Below are positions 7,736 to 18,243 of a DNA stretch of 54,608 nucleotides, piece by piece. Made by a program: the position numbers and the translations under genes. The stretch's first letter is position 1. Every line of letters starts with the position of its first letter. The stretch comes from Paracoccaceae bacterium (GTDB lineage: Bacteria; Pseudomonadota; Alphaproteobacteria; Rhodobacterales; Rhodobacteraceae). The DNA lies in NCBI GenBank assembly GCA_026706985.1, contig JAPOXR010000028.1, forward strand, positions 1 through 54,608, given 5' to 3'. The notes under the pieces were generated by a model that was given only the letters and a program-made list of their open reading frames with translations, was not told where the DNA came from and ran no database searches.

Positions 7736-8761
7736 ATGCGTTTTCTTGATCTCGCCAAGGTTCAAATCCGTTCCGGCAGCGGCGGATCCGGCGCCGCCAG
7801 TTTCCGACGGGAAAAATTCGTCGAATTCGGCGGTCCCGACGGCGGTGACGGCGGCGATGGCGGCAGCGTTTACGCCGTGGCGGTGTCCGATCTGAACACG
7901 CTGATCGATTATCGCTACCAGCGCCATGTCCGGGCCGGAAACGGTCAACCCGGCAAAGGCCGCCAGCGGACGGGTGGCAAGGGCAGGGATATTGAAATGC
8001 AGGTGCCGGTCGGAACCGAAATTCTGGATGAGAGCCGCACCACCGTCATCGCCGAGCTTCTGCACGAGGGTCAAAGGGAATTATTGGCGCAGGGGGGCAG
8101 AGGCGGTTTCGGGAATCTGCGCTTCCGCTCTTCGACCAACCGGGCACCGCGCACCGCCAATCCCGGACAGGCGGGTATCGAACGCACAATCTGGCTGCGT
8201 TTGAAGATGTATGCGGATATCGGCTTGCTCGGCCTGCCGAATGCCGGCAAATCCACCCTGATCGCGGCTATAACCAATGCCCGGCCGAAGGTTGCCGACT
8301 ATCCTTTCACGACGCTTCACCCGGTTCTGGGGATGCTGACCATTGACAGCGAGGAATTCGTTCTGGCCGATATTCCGGGCCTGGTTGAAGGTGCTCATGA
8401 GGGGCGGGGAATCGGGGATAGATTCCTCGGCCATATCGAACGCTGCCAGATGCTGCTGCATCTTGTCGATGCGGCTTCAGATGACATCATCCGTGATTAT
8501 CAGGTCGTAGTCGAGGAAATTCAGAATTACGGCCACGGGTTGCAGAGCAAACCGCGCCTCGTCCTTTTGAGCAAAGCGGATATCGTGGATGAACGCGTCC
8601 TGGAGGAAAAAAAGGCTGCGCTGGAACTGTATAGCGGGCACAAGGCGTATGTGATTTCAGCCATCAGCGGCCAGGGCGTGAAACCCTGCATGCGCGCGGC
8701 CGCGGAGCGGGTCAGGAATTCCCGCGTGAGCCAGACACGGTCGGAAGCATGGACGCCATAG
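7736..8761 (+). CDS. obg: GTPase Obg/CgtA
   Basis: This 341-aa ribosome-associated GTPase acts in 50S maturation. Residues 1-158 form the glycine-rich Obg fold ([33 protein letters not shown]). The G domain follows, with G1 GLPNAGKST at 166-174, the G2 region YPFTTLHP near 189-196, G3 DIPG at 212-215 and G4 LSKAD near 282. The C-terminal tail is short, as in alphaproteobacterial Obg. It overlaps proB by 13 nt, an arrangement (obg-proB-proA) seen widely in this class, so expression of the proline genes is probably coupled to the ribosomal operon. Confidence 0.97.
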   Translation: MRFLDLAKVQIRSGSGGSGAASFRREKFVEFGGPDGGDGGDGGSVYAVAVSDLNTLIDYRYQRHVRAGNGQPGKGRQRTGGKGRDIEMQVPVGTEILDESRTTVIAELLHEGQRELLAQGGRGGFGNLRFRSSTNRAPRTANPGQAGIERTIWLRLKMYADIGLLGLPNAGKSTLIAAITNARPKVADYPFTTLHPVLGMLTIDSEEFVLADIPGLVEGAHEGRGIGDRFLGHIERCQMLLHLVDAASDDIIRDYQVVVEEIQNYGHGLQSKPRLVLLSKADIVDERVLEEKKAALELYSGHKAYVISAISGQGVKPCMRAAAERVRNSRVSQTRSEAWTP

Positions 8762-9885
8762 AATATATCAGCAAGTCTCGGCGGATCGTGGTCAAGATCG
8801 GATCGGCATTACTGGTCGATCAGGAGAGTGGCACCGTCAGAGGCGATTGGCTGCAGGGACTTGCTTCCGATATCGGTTATCTGCGGCAGCAGAACAGTGA
8901 CCCGCTGATTGTCTCCTCAGGTTCGATCGCACTCGGCCGCAGCGTGCTGAAATTGACCCCGGGTCAGCTGTCGCTGGAGCAAAGCCAGGCCGCTGCCGCG
9001 GTGGGACAGATTCGGCTGGCGGGCGCATATGATGATGCGCTGGCACCTCTTGGTCTGGTCTCCGCCCAGATCCTGCTGACACTTGACGACAGCCGCAACC
9101 GGCGGCGTTACCTGAATTCGCGTGCCACACTGCTGAATCTGCTGGCCCAGGGCGTGATTCCGGTGGTGAATGAAAATGACACGGTGGCAACCGATGAAAT
9201 CCGGTTCGGCGATAATGACAGGCTTGCGGCTCAGGTGGCCGCGATGACGAATGCCGACTGCCTGGTGCTGTTGTCGGATATTGACGGTCTCTATGACCGC
9301 GACCCGAAACGCCATCCGGAAGCTCGGCATATACCCGTCATTCGGCAGGTCGAGCCGGAAATAGAAGCCATGGCACAGGATGCCGGATCCGAATTCGCAA
9401 AAGGCGGGATGCGGACAAAAATTCAAGCGGCGAGAACTGCCTCGAGTGCCGGATGCGCGACACTGATCGCCGATGGCAAGCGCAGGCGCCCGATAACAGC
9501 GCTCCTCGGCGGCGCATCCAACACTGTTTTTCTGCCGCAGGGTGACCCGCAATCGGCGCGCAAACACTGGATCGGATCGATGAAACCACAGGGAAGGATC
9601 CGGGTCGATCACGGTGCGCTTAAAGCACTCGGAAATGGACGGTCATTACTGCCGGCGGGTGTGGCTGCGATCGAAGGGGATTTCGGCAGGGGTGAACCGG
9701 TGGAAATTGCCGGACCTGATGCGATTGTGGTCGCGATCGGCCTGGTCCGCTATACAGGCGCGGAAGCAAGGTTGATCTGCGGCAAAAAATCATCTGAAGT
9801 GGCGGAGATCTTGGGATATCCGGCACGAACGGCGCTCGTGCACCGTGACGATATGGCCAGGCTGAAGTTCGCAACTGAGAGCTGA
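8749..9885 (+). CDS. proB: Glutamate 5-kinase
   Basis: It catalyses the first step of proline synthesis, phosphorylating glutamate to gamma-glutamyl phosphate. The protein is 378 aa. The amino-acid kinase domain has [10 protein letters not shown] at the N-terminus, [18 protein letters not shown] and [11 protein letters not shown], then [15 protein letters not shown]-terminal PUA domain begins around residue 285 ([20 protein letters not shown]), as in the full-length bacterial enzyme that is feedback-inhibited by proline. It begins inside the end of obg and ends 1 nt before proA, so it is translationally linked to both. Confidence 0.97.
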   Translation: MDAIEYISKSRRIVVKIGSALLVDQESGTVRGDWLQGLASDIGYLRQQNSDPLIVSSGSIALGRSVLKLTPGQLSLEQSQAAAAVGQIRLAGAYDDALAPLGLVSAQILLTLDDSRNRRRYLNSRATLLNLLAQGVIPVVNENDTVATDEIRFGDNDRLAAQVAAMTNADCLVLLSDIDGLYDRDPKRHPEARHIPVIRQVEPEIEAMAQDAGSEFAKGGMRTKIQAARTASSAGCATLIADGKRRRPITALLGGASNTVFLPQGDPQSARKHWIGSMKPQGRIRVDHGALKALGNGRSLLPAGVAAIEGDFGRGEPVEIAGPDAIVVAIGLVRYTGAEARLICGKKSSEVAEILGYPARTALVHRDDMARLKFATES

Positions 9886-9886
9886 C

Positions 9887-11146
9887 ATGGATGAACAGGT
9901 GAAAGAAGTGATGCGCGGTATCGGACGCCGGGCGGTGGATGCGGCTGCGACGCTCGCGCAGGCCGGGAGTGAACGCAAACAGGCGGCACTGACGGCGGCT
10001 TCTGAATCAATCGCTGCGCGGGCGGATGAGATCTTTGCAGCCAATGGCAAGGATTTGGCGGCGGGACGGGAAAAAGGCCTGTCGGCGGCGCTGCTCGATC
10101 GGCTGCAGCTGACGCCGGAACGCCTCACCGGCATCCGCGATTCGCTGAAAGCAATCGCCGGGATGGCGGACCCGGTCGGCGATGTGATTGCCGAGTGGAC
10201 CCGCCCGAACGGGCTGCGGATAAAGCGCGTCCGGACGCCATTGGGCGTTGTTGGAATCATCTATGAATCACGCCCGAATGTCACGATTGACGCCGGCGCT
10301 CTTTGTCTCAAATCCGGCAATGCGGCAATTCTGCGTGGCGGCTCGGACAGCTGGCATTCCTCGTCCGTCCTGCATGGATGCCTGTTGGACGGGTTGCAGT
10401 CGGCGGAATTGCCGGCGGCATCGATTCAGCGTGTGCCGACCAATGACCGTGCAGCGGTCGGAGAAATGCTGCGAATGACCGAGTTCATCGATGTTCTGGT
10501 GCCGAGGGGTGGGAAGGGATTGGTTGCCCGCATACAGGCGGAAGCCCGTGTCCCGGTTTTTGCCCATTTGGAGGGAATCTGTCATGTCTATGTCGATACG
10601 GCGGCGGATGTCGAAAAAGCCCGCCGCGTTATACTGAATGCCAAGACCCGCCGAACCGGTATCTGCGGTGCAGCCGAATGCCTGTTAATCGATCAAAGCT
10701 TCTATGCCAGGCACGGGGCACCGTTCCTGCAGGATTTGATGCAGGCCGGTGTCGAGGTACGCGCCGCCGGTGAATTATCCGCCATTGAAGGCACGAAACC
10801 GGCATCGGACGCGGATTTCGGTAAGGAATTTCTCGACATGATCATCGCCGTGCGCCTGGTGGACGGAGTCGACGGCGCCATAGCCCATATCCGGCGCTAC
10901 GGTTCGCAGCACACGGATGCGATCATGACTGAATCCGACGCTGCCGCGGATCGTTTTTTCCGCAGCCTGAACTCGTCCATTCTGATGCGGAACACTTCCA
11001 CCCAATTCGCCGATGGCGGGGAATTCGGTATGGGTGCCGAAATCGGCATCGCCACCGGGAAAATCCATGCCCGCGGCCCGGTCGGTGCGGCGCAGTTGAC
11101 AAGCTTCAAATATCTCGTCGAGGCAGACGGGGCGGTGCGCCCGTAA
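9887..11146 (+). CDS. proA: Gamma-glutamyl phosphate reductase
   Basis: This 419-aa NADPH-dependent reductase converts the ProB product to glutamate semialdehyde, the second proline step. The aldehyde dehydrogenase-like fold shows [18 protein letters not shown] for the cofactor domain, [12 protein letters not shown], and the catalytic cysteine in [11 protein letters not shown]. The C-terminal [20 protein letters not shown] is diagnostic for ProA. It converges on the DUF882 gene with only 5 nt between stops, leaving no room for a conventional terminator. Confidence 0.97.
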   Translation: MDEQVKEVMRGIGRRAVDAAATLAQAGSERKQAALTAASESIAARADEIFAANGKDLAAGREKGLSAALLDRLQLTPERLTGIRDSLKAIAGMADPVGDVIAEWTRPNGLRIKRVRTPLGVVGIIYESRPNVTIDAGALCLKSGNAAILRGGSDSWHSSSVLHGCLLDGLQSAELPAASIQRVPTNDRAAVGEMLRMTEFIDVLVPRGGKGLVARIQAEARVPVFAHLEGICHVYVDTAADVEKARRVILNAKTRRTGICGAAECLLIDQSFYARHGAPFLQDLMQAGVEVRAAGELSAIEGTKPASDADFGKEFLDMIIAVRLVDGVDGAIAHIRRYGSQHTDAIMTESDAAADRFFRSLNSSILMRNTSTQFADGGEFGMGAEIGIATGKIHARGPVGAAQLTSFKYLVEADGAVRP

Positions 11147-11151
11147 CGGCA

Positions 11152-11742
11152 TTACCAACTGCGGCGGCGGCCACAATCTATATGCACGAAATTTAAACCC
11201 CGGTAGCCACCGACTCCACCGGCTCCACAGGCGCGGGCGGCGGCCGCGATTTTGGCCACCGAGCGGCCACGCAACCTGATATCGGCGGCCATTCCACGCA
11301 CATGCAGCGAATTCGAGGCCACCTGTTCGGACCGGCCGGCGAGGACATCATTGGTTGCCCGGGTACGGAATCCGGAAACCAGTTCAAACGGTTCGGAACT
11401 CTCCAGCAACAAATGAGTAGCAGCCAGATTGTCGAGATTGGCGGTATGCATCGGCATCATTTCATCGGCGCGCCAGTCGCGCATGAAATAATTCACCGCC
11501 GCCAGAGCCTCCTCTATATACTCGCCCTCTATCCAGTAAACCATGTCCAGAATTTCACCGGTGCGCTGATTGGTCATTCGCAAGCGGCGGATTCCAGCCA
11601 TTGAATCGCCCGCATACAACGCCGGGGCAGGCAGCAGCGACGCCGCACAGATGCCGAAGATAATCCGGCGACGCGACAACGCGCACTCACCAGTCCCGGT
11701 TCCCGATGCCCTCGATCGCTGACTCAATGTCTGTTTCGCCAA
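11152..11742 (-). CDS. DUF882 / YcbK-like murein peptidase, Tat-exported
   Basis: This is a 196-aa member of the DUF882/M15-type peptidase family (E. coli YcbK/MepK-like) that cleaves peptidoglycan peptide cross-links. A twin-arginine-like signal SRRRIIFGICAASLLPAPA (about residues 24-42) points to export in folded form. The catalytic core has NSLHVRGMAADI, with the metal-binding His and Asp, and FVHIDCG with the last His. It is divergent from an L,D-transpeptidase 230 nt away; in E. coli ycbB and ycbK are also neighbours. The two probably work on the same 3,3 cross-links, one making and one cutting them. Confidence 0.88.
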   Translation of the reverse strand: MAKQTLSQRSRASGTGTGECALSRRRIIFGICAASLLPAPALYAGDSMAGIRRLRMTNQRTGEILDMVYWIEGEYIEEALAAVNYFMRDWRADEMMPMHTANLDNLAATHLLLESSEPFELVSGFRTRATNDVLAGRSEQVASNSLHVRGMAADIRLRGRSVAKIAAAARACGAGGVGGYRGLNFVHIDCGRRRSW

Positions 11743-11973
11743 TTCCGTTTACCACTTCCGGCCATGTGCTGTTCCACAGCCATCCGAAATTCTCACAGGA
11801 TTATTGCGAACTGCTCCCTCTGGCGCGGCAGAATATCACTATGCCGACCGTATTACAACAACTACCGGAATTCTGACCGGCCAAGGCACTGGATTCATTG
11901 ACAAGCTTACAGTTGAACCGCATGATTTTTCATTCCATTCGGCAACAGATTCCAGGTTCAACGGGGTTCGGGA

Positions 11974-13557
11974 ATGTCGAAAATTAGAAGTGTCTTCATT
12001 GCCACCGTGACAATTCCGTTTCTGGCGATGGCGGCCGCCGCCTTTGATTTTGAGATCAAGTCACAAAATCTGCGCCTAATCAGTGCATTATCCGAAAATC
12101 CTGATCTGTTGGCATTTTATGAGAAGCGGAATTTTGAGCCGGTCTGGACCGGCGGAGATGCCGATAGCCTGACCCGTGTCCAGGCGCTGCTGGCCATGCT
12201 TAGAATCGCACCCGGTCACGGGCTCCCCTATGGGGAAGCGGATATCCAGCATCTAAATGCACTGTTTGGGCAAATTTCCGGCCCGGGCGGCCGCGAAATC
12301 GCGGAAGCGGAAATGGCGAAATTTTTTGTCCGTTTCGCAACCGCGATGCATTCCGGTGCCGTGGAACCCGCATCGGTGACAAAACATATCTCGAGAAACC
12401 GGCAACCGCTTGCGGTAGCCGAATTGTTCGCAGGAATAAACGGCCTCAATCCGGCCGGTTTTCTCACCTCACTGGCACCCGACACTCTGCAGTATCAACA
12501 GTTGCGCAAGACTCTGAAACGTCTTGATTTCACCATCGCGCATGGTGGTTGGGGAAGGCTGGTCAGAGCACAGAGTCTGTCTCCCGGCGAGCAGGGGGAG
12601 GCAGTCGTTCAGCTGCGCAACCGCCTGATCCGAATGGGCTATCTGTCAATGAGTTCCGCCATCGGCTATTCCGGCGGATTGGTCTTCGCGGTTAAGCGGT
12701 TTCAAAAGGACCACGGCCTCGAACCGGATGGCATTGCCGACGCGAAAACGCTGGCGGCGATCAATGTTGAACCGGTTGAGCGCAGAAAACAGATTATTGC
12801 CGCCCTGGAACGCGAACGGTGGTTGAACCGGCCGCGCGGCGAGCAGCATATCCGCGTCAATATCGCGGATTTTCAGGCCGATGTCATTCACGGCGGCCGC
12901 TCGGTATTCAACACCAGGGTCGTTGTCGGACAAAGCGCCGGATCGCTGCAGACGCCGGAATTCTCCGATGAAATGACCTATGTTGTGATCAATCCATCCT
13001 GGAACGTGCCCCGCTCAATCGCCACAGGGGAGCTTCTGCCGAAACTTCAGGCCGATGCGACGGCATCACCGGAGCTTCTTTTCATTCATCCGGAAACCGG
13101 TATCGTTGACCGGAATTCGGTGGATCTTGCAAAATATAATTCAAGGGATTTTCCCTTTCAGCTGAAGCAGCCTCCCGGTCCCAACAATGCGCTCGGCCAG
13201 GTTAAGTTCATGTTTCCGAACCGATTCAACGTCTATATGCACGACACCCCGTTGCGGGGCCTGTTTCAGCGTGAGACGCGGAGTTTCAGCCATGGTTGCA
13301 TCCGCGTCCACAGGGCGCAGGATTTTGCGCATTTCCTGTTAGCGCAGCGCTTCGAAAAACCGGGTGACATCTGGAAAAATACGCTTGCCTCGGGCGACGA
13401 GAAGATCATCAATCTGGCGGAGCCTCTGCCGGTGCATATCATCTACCGAACGGCATTTATCGGCGATAGCGGCCGGGTGAATTACCGCAACGATATCTAT
13501 GGCCGTGACGCGTTGGTTTACAGCGCGCTTGCCCGGATGAGTGTGCCGTCAAGCTGA
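11974..13557 (+). CDS. L,D-transpeptidase of the YcbB/LdtD type
   Basis: This 527-aa exported enzyme forms 3,3 cross-links between diaminopimelate residues of peptidoglycan. A signal peptide occupies about residues 1-23. An N-terminal scaffold region follows (FYEKRNFEPVWTG is typical of YcbB), then a peptidoglycan-binding helical domain (GEAVVQLRNRLIRMGYLS, KRFQKDHGLEPDGIADAKT). The YkuD catalytic domain starts near residue 285 and has HDTPLRGLF and SHGCIRVHRAQDFA, with the nucleophile Cys442 and His440. Length and domain order match LdtD rather than the short Ldt enzymes. Promoters for it and the divergent DUF882 gene should lie in 11743-11973. Confidence 0.93.
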   Translation: MSKIRSVFIATVTIPFLAMAAAAFDFEIKSQNLRLISALSENPDLLAFYEKRNFEPVWTGGDADSLTRVQALLAMLRIAPGHGLPYGEADIQHLNALFGQISGPGGREIAEAEMAKFFVRFATAMHSGAVEPASVTKHISRNRQPLAVAELFAGINGLNPAGFLTSLAPDTLQYQQLRKTLKRLDFTIAHGGWGRLVRAQSLSPGEQGEAVVQLRNRLIRMGYLSMSSAIGYSGGLVFAVKRFQKDHGLEPDGIADAKTLAAINVEPVERRKQIIAALERERWLNRPRGEQHIRVNIADFQADVIHGGRSVFNTRVVVGQSAGSLQTPEFSDEMTYVVINPSWNVPRSIATGELLPKLQADATASPELLFIHPETGIVDRNSVDLAKYNSRDFPFQLKQPPGPNNALGQVKFMFPNRFNVYMHDTPLRGLFQRETRSFSHGCIRVHRAQDFAHFLLAQRFEKPGDIWKNTLASGDEKIINLAEPLPVHIIYRTAFIGDSGRVNYRNDIYGRDALVYSALARMSVPSS

Positions 13558-13632
13558 TCCTGTTCGCTAACCGGTGAATTTGCTGGTAAGAGCCGCCGGT
13601 CAGACGCGGCATGCCGAAGCAGCGAATTTGCC

Positions 13633-14724
13633 ATGACCTATACCGTTGAAGAGATTTCAAGGATTCTGGGAGCGGAGGCTTCCGGAAACCTGAAGATATT
13701 GGTGGACGGTCTGGCTGAGCCGGCCACTGCCGGGGAGACCGATCTTGCGATCGCCTTGTCGCCGAAATATTCTTCCGATCTCAGACTCGGCTTCGCACAG
13801 GCCGCACTGGTCTGGAAGGAAGCGGACTGGCAGTCTTTCGGTCTGAAGGCGGCAATACAGGTTGAAGAGTCGAGATATGCGCTGGCGCGGGTGAGTGCGC
13901 TGTTCCCGACGCCACCACTCAGCGCCGACGGCATCCACCCGATGGCCAGCATCGCGCCGGGAGCGGAGATCGGCGAGGCGGTGGCAATCGGACCGCAGAC
14001 AGTCATCGGCAACGGGGCCCGCATAGGTCGGAATGCGATGATCGGGCCGAACTGCACCATTGGACCCGGCGTCGTGATCGGCGAGTCGGCCTTGATTTAT
14101 CCCGGAACCCGTATCGGGCATGGGGTGGTCATCGGTGACCGCCTGATCGCTCACGGAAACTGCGTCATCGGCAGTGACGGATTTTCCTTCGCGACGGAAA
14201 AACCGGGCGCGGTTGAGCAGGTCCGGGCGACACTGCCCGGCAGAATCACGGTTTCGAACGGCAGGCAGACGCGTATTCATTCGCATGGCACCGTCCGCAT
14301 CGGCGATGATGTCGAAATCGGCGCCTGCACAGCGATTGACCGGGGCACAGTGGCGGCAACGGTGATCGGCGATGGCACAAAGATAGATAATCAGGTGCAC
14401 ATCGCACATAATGTGCAGATCGGCCGGCATTGCCTGATCTGCGGACAGGTCGGTATCGCCGGTTCCGCAATCATCGGTGACCGGGTGGTTCTGGCCGGCA
14501 TGTCGGGGGTCTCAGACCACGTCCACATCGGCGATGATGTCGTCGCTGCCGGTGCCTCGAAAATCTATACCCGCGTGCGTTCAGGCACCGCGGTGATGGG
14601 GTCGCCGGCGATCGAAATGGACCGGAACATTGAACTTTACCGGCATCTGAGGCGGCTTCCCCGACTCGCCGACAGGCTCCGTGCGGTGGAAAATCATGTT
14701 TCAAAGCTTGGAAAAACAGACTAG
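13633..14724 (+). CDS. lpxD: UDP-3-O-acylglucosamine N-acyltransferase LpxD
   Basis: It adds the second 3-hydroxyacyl chain to UDP-glucosamine in lipid A synthesis. The protein is 363 aa, slightly longer than E. coli LpxD (341). The N-terminal uridine-binding domain spans residues 1 to about 105. A left-handed beta helix follows, with many hexapeptide repeats ([20 protein letters not shown] and so on). The catalytic histidine lies in [13 protein letters not shown], and a helical C-terminus ([12 protein letters not shown]) would bind acyl carrier protein. The usual neighbours bamA, fabZ and lpxA are absent. Instead a dedicated acyl carrier protein and ketosynthase follow directly. Confidence 0.96.
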   Translation: MTYTVEEISRILGAEASGNLKILVDGLAEPATAGETDLAIALSPKYSSDLRLGFAQAALVWKEADWQSFGLKAAIQVEESRYALARVSALFPTPPLSADGIHPMASIAPGAEIGEAVAIGPQTVIGNGARIGRNAMIGPNCTIGPGVVIGESALIYPGTRIGHGVVIGDRLIAHGNCVIGSDGFSFATEKPGAVEQVRATLPGRITVSNGRQTRIHSHGTVRIGDDVEIGACTAIDRGTVAATVIGDGTKIDNQVHIAHNVQIGRHCLICGQVGIAGSAIIGDRVVLAGMSGVSDHVHIGDDVVAAGASKIYTRVRSGTAVMGSPAIEMDRNIELYRHLRRLPRLADRLRAVENHVSKLGKTD

Positions 14725-14751
14725 GTTTTCCGCCGGGGCCGGAGTTCATCC

Positions 14752-15024
14752 ATGAATGATGCCATTGCCAGTAAAGTCTTGAGGATTGTCGCCGAACAGG
14801 CCGGTGTTGAGACGGCTGCCGTCAATTCCTCAACATCACTGGAAGAACTCGGAATTGACTCGCTCGGCATCGTTGAGTCGATCTTTTGCATTGAGGAGGA
14901 GTTCAATATCCAGCTCCCATTCAATGCCAACGACCCCAATTCGACCGAATTGGATTTCTCCACCCTCGGCACGATTATCGGGGCTGTCGAAGGTCTTGTG
15001 AAACAGCAGAACAGTAAGTCTTAG
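14752..15024 (+). CDS. Acyl carrier protein (specialised)
   Basis: This 90-aa acyl carrier protein has the 4'-phosphopantetheine attachment serine, Ser37, in EELGIDSLGIVE. The acidic helix II (IVESIFCIEEEFNIQL) is typical. It is not a standard AcpP, which is about 78 aa with the motif GADSLDTVELV, and resembles accessory carriers used for special acyl chains. It lies 27 nt after lpxD and is immediately followed (no gap) by a ketosynthase. A role in supplying the 3-hydroxy or very long acyl groups of lipid A, like AcpXL in Rhizobiales, is an inference from this context. Confidence 0.9.
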   Translation: MNDAIASKVLRIVAEQAGVETAAVNSSTSLEELGIDSLGIVESIFCIEEEFNIQLPFNANDPNSTELDFSTLGTIIGAVEGLVKQQNSKS

Positions 15025-16233
15025 ATGCGGCGGGTTGTGATAACCGGCCAGGGGACAGTCAATCCACTTGGCCATTCCGTTTCCGAGACCTTCGCGGCAT
15101 TTCAAAACGGCGTCTGTGCAATCGGCGAGTTGGAGTTCCGCGATGTCGAACGGCTCGGGATCCGAATCGGCGGCCAGGTGAAAGGATTCCGGGCCGAGGA
15201 TTGTTTCGACCGCCAGAAGATATCCCTGTATGACCGATTCACCCAGTTCGCGCTCGTTGCCGCGCAGGAAGCCATTGATCAGTCGGGGCTGGAATTCAAT
15301 GACAGCCTCACAGACCGGGCCGGGGTGGCGCTCGGGACCGCCGGCGGCGGCCTCAATACCTGGGATGACAGCTACCGTGAGGTGTACCAGGAACAAAAGT
15401 CACGTGTGCATCCATTTGTTGTGCCGCGATTGATGAACAACGCCGCCGCAAGCCACGTCTCCATGCAGCATAATCTCAGGGGTCCCGGATATTCGGTATC
15501 CACCGCCTGTTCCTCGTCCAACCATGCCATCGGCATGGCGTTTCAGATGATCCGTACCGGCTTGGCTGATGTCATGCTTACCGGTGGTTCGGAAAGCATG
15601 CTCTGTTTCGGCGGCATCAAGGCCTGGGAAGGGCTGCGGGTGATGTCACAGGATTGCTGCCGGCCGTTTTCCGCCGATCGGAATGGCATGGTGCAGGGCG
15701 AAGGAGCGGCGATATTTGTTTTGGAAGAGTATGAATTCGCCCGCAAACGGGGCGCTGCCATCATTGCCGAGATCGCCGGATTCGCAATGACTTCGGACGC
15801 CGCCGATATCGTGATGCCTTCGGTTTCGGGCGCGGCGCGTGCGATCGGCGGTGCCCTTGCGGATTCCGGCCTGTCGGCGGGTGATATCGGCTATATCAAT
15901 GCGCATGGAACCGGCACGGCGGCCAATGACCGGACCGAATGCGCCGCCGTTAGGCAGGTATTCGGCCAGGATGCGGAGCGGCTGCTGCTGTCATCAACCA
16001 AATCAATGCACGGGCATTTGATCGGCGGCACCGGCGCGGTGGAACTGCTCGCCTGCACCATGGCCCTGAATGAAAGTGTCGTGCCGCCAACGATAAATTA
16101 CCGGAAACCGGACCCGGAATGCGATCTGGATGTGGTTCCGAATGAAGCCCGCAGAGTCAGGATTGATGCCGCACTTTCCAACGCTTTCGCATTCGGCGGC
16201 CTCAACGCCGTGCTGGCGATCAGGAAACTGTAG
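15025..16233 (+). CDS. Beta-ketoacyl-ACP synthase (FabF-like)
   Basis: This 402-aa condensing enzyme has a complete Cys-His-His triad: Cys162 in YSVSTACSSSNHAIG, His294 in INAHGTGTAANDRTE and His331 in KSMHGHLIGGTGAVE. It starts at the nucleotide after the stop of the adjacent acyl carrier protein, so the pair is translationally coupled and very likely works together. The glycine-rich C-terminus NAFAFGGLNAVLAI is typical of KAS II. It diverges from housekeeping FabF in having GTAGGGLNTWDDS in the N-terminal lobe. With lpxD upstream, elongation of a lipid A-specific acyl chain is plausible but unproven. Confidence 0.9.
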   Translation: MRRVVITGQGTVNPLGHSVSETFAAFQNGVCAIGELEFRDVERLGIRIGGQVKGFRAEDCFDRQKISLYDRFTQFALVAAQEAIDQSGLEFNDSLTDRAGVALGTAGGGLNTWDDSYREVYQEQKSRVHPFVVPRLMNNAAASHVSMQHNLRGPGYSVSTACSSSNHAIGMAFQMIRTGLADVMLTGGSESMLCFGGIKAWEGLRVMSQDCCRPFSADRNGMVQGEGAAIFVLEEYEFARKRGAAIIAEIAGFAMTSDAADIVMPSVSGAARAIGGALADSGLSAGDIGYINAHGTGTAANDRTECAAVRQVFGQDAERLLLSSTKSMHGHLIGGTGAVELLACTMALNESVVPPTINYRKPDPECDLDVVPNEARRVRIDAALSNAFAFGGLNAVLAIRKL

Positions 16234-16242
16234 CCGCTTCTC

Positions 16243-16806
16243 CTACAGAGATCCGTATGCGTCGGTAAATCCGTGCAGCGATGCCGTAGCCTGAACTTCA
16301 TCACTGCCGTCAATGCCGACATACATCGTCAGTTTGACCTCTGCCCCCCGCTTCATCCGGGTAACCAGATTTTCCGGCAGTCCAATGCGAGCGATGCAGC
16401 CATCGGCAATGCACATCCTGAATTCGTAACGGCGCGGCAACGCGTCATCAATCTGCAGCTCCAGCCCGTAAGTCAGCGTGACCCCGAGCGGCACGACAAT
16501 CGTCGCCCCGGCTTCAAATTCAGACTGGTTTTCAACTTTGTAGATGGTGAAAATTCCAATGTCGCCGCCTGACTCATTCGGCACACGCTGTTGAATTGTA
16601 CATTCCTTGTCACCGTCATCATTTGCCGTGCATATCCGGGACCAATCCTCGAATTCGGTGATTTCGGGTTGAACGACAACCGTACCGGCGGACAGATTAC
16701 TCGCTGACCCCTGCTGGTTGCTCTGCGCCGCCGCAAAAGGCGCCAGTGCGAGATACGCCACCGCCACCAGGCTGAGCGTGGGAATTCTGCGGATTTTCAT
16801 GGCCAT
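16243..16806 (-). CDS. IalB family (invasion associated locus B) protein
   Basis: This 187-aa exported protein has a signal peptide in about residues 1-27 (cleavage after FAAAQ). The family pattern is visible: FEDWSRICTANDDGDKECTI, with two cysteines early in the mature protein; VPLGVTLTYGLELQIDD; FRMCIADGCIARIGL, with the second cysteine pair; then a final beta-rich part. The spacing suggests two periplasmic disulfides. IalB-family proteins are widespread in alphaproteobacteria; the name comes from Bartonella and does not imply virulence here. The gene converges with the ketosynthase gene, 9 nt between stops. Confidence 0.88.
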   Translation of the reverse strand: MAMKIRRIPTLSLVAVAYLALAPFAAAQSNQQGSASNLSAGTVVVQPEITEFEDWSRICTANDDGDKECTIQQRVPNESGGDIGIFTIYKVENQSEFEAGATIVVPLGVTLTYGLELQIDDALPRRYEFRMCIADGCIARIGLPENLVTRMKRGAEVKLTMYVGIDGSDEVQATASLHGFTDAYGSL

Positions 16807-16873
16807 GAAACCTGTTCTCTTCCAGTTCCGGCGACCCGTTTAGCAGCAATGTGATGGAACGAAAAGCGTACCA

Positions 16874-18202
16874 TCACAGCCGCGTCAACTGAATCCTGGT
16901 GATCCGCCGCGCCTTCCGCTCCAACACTTTGAACCTGAATCCATGATAGTTGAACTCCCGGCCGACTTCCGGGATCACCCTTGCCTCGTAGATCAGCAGG
17001 CCGGCCACCGTGGTGGCGTTCTCCTCCGGCAATTGCCAGTCCAACTCGCGGTTCAGATCCCGGATCGGCAGCGCGCCATTCACAATGAAGCTTCCATCAA
17101 TGCGCTGCAACGGCCTGCCGTCTGGATGCTCGTCATGTTCATCCGTGATCTCGCCGACGATTTCCTCCAGCACATCCTCCAGCGTGATCAGCCCCTGCAG
17201 CGCACCATATTCGTCCACAACCAGGGCAAAATGCGATCTGCGTTTGAGAAACTGGCGCAGTTGATCATCCAGGGTCGTTGTTTCCGGAACAAAATACGGC
17301 TCCTTCATGGCACCCGACTCTTCCGCCAGCTCCAGTAACTCCGGTTCCGGATCCGGGCTTTCAAGGATAGCAGGGATCCGGGTGAGCAAATCCTTTGCAT
17401 GAATCACGCCAACGATCTCCTCGCTTCCGGGCTGGTGCACCGGCAGCCTCGTGTGCGGAGATCGGGCACAGAGGCTGATTGCCGATTTCAGCGTCGAATC
17501 AGCGCTGATCATCTCGATTTCAGACCGGTGCCGCATGACTTCACGCACTGTGAGATTGCCGAGATCCAGAGCGCCGAGCACGCGGTTCCGATACTCCGTC
17601 TGTATCGCCCCGGCCGAGTGCACGAGGGCAATCGTGCCGGCGATTTCCTCCTGCGCATCCTTCACCGGGCTGACTTCGGATGGCTGCACACCGAATACAC
17701 GCAAAAGCATCACCGCCAGGAAGCGTAGAATGGCAACGATCGGGTGAAACAGGAACACCACCACCGCTATCACCGGTGAGATTCTTCTGGAAGCTGTCTC
17801 CGGCCTGGTGATTGAATAGGTTTTGGGAAGGAGTTCGGCGAAGAACAAAATCAGCAGTGTCATTGCGAGCGTCGCCAGTGCGACCCCGGAATCGCCGAAT
17901 AACTGCGTGAAGAGACTTGTTGCCAGCGCCGTTGCCAGAATGTTGACAAGATTATTGCCGAGCAGGACCGCACCGATCAGTTTTTCCAGATTCCCGGTGA
18001 TCCGCAGTGCCCGTGCGGCGGCACGGTTGCCCCGGTCCGCCTGAGCCCGTAACTTCCCACGGGAAGCGGATGTGAATGCGGTTTCAGAACCCGAAAACAC
18101 TGCTGACAGGCAAATCAGGAGCGTGATTGCGCCAACAAGCAACCAGAATTCCGTGTCATAATTGAATTCGGCATTCAGGGTGATGCCGTTTAAGTCAGTC
18201 AT
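16874..18202 (-). CDS. HlyC/CorC-family transporter (DUF21-CBS-CorC)
   Basis: This 442-aa membrane protein has the three-part layout of the CNNM/CorC family. An N-terminal DUF21 domain contains hydrophobic segments and FSGSETAFTSASRGKLRAQA. A pair of CBS domains follows from about residue 210 (TVREVMRHRSEIEMIS, HARSP-type region, LEDVLEEIVGEITDEHDE). The C-terminal CorC_HlyC domain ends with FKVLERKARRITRIQL. Relatives move or sense divalent cations, often Mg or Co efflux; the hemolysin label is historical. It is 41 nt downstream of xerD on the same strand and probably shares its transcript. Confidence 0.9.
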   Translation of the reverse strand: MTDLNGITLNAEFNYDTEFWLLVGAITLLICLSAVFSGSETAFTSASRGKLRAQADRGNRAAARALRITGNLEKLIGAVLLGNNLVNILATALATSLFTQLFGDSGVALATLAMTLLILFFAELLPKTYSITRPETASRRISPVIAVVVFLFHPIVAILRFLAVMLLRVFGVQPSEVSPVKDAQEEIAGTIALVHSAGAIQTEYRNRVLGALDLGNLTVREVMRHRSEIEMISADSTLKSAISLCARSPHTRLPVHQPGSEEIVGVIHAKDLLTRIPAILESPDPEPELLELAEESGAMKEPYFVPETTTLDDQLRQFLKRRSHFALVVDEYGALQGLITLEDVLEEIVGEITDEHDEHPDGRPLQRIDGSFIVNGALPIRDLNRELDWQLPEENATTVAGLLIYEARVIPEVGREFNYHGFRFKVLERKARRITRIQLTRL

Positions 18203-18243
18203 AATCGGTCCATTTTTGATTTAGAACGCTTGCCGGTAGGCAT

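Noticed and set aside
13657-14430. 257-codon open frame antisense to lpxD
   Set aside because: A shadow produced by the hexapeptide-repeat codon pattern of lpxD; no recognisable domain.
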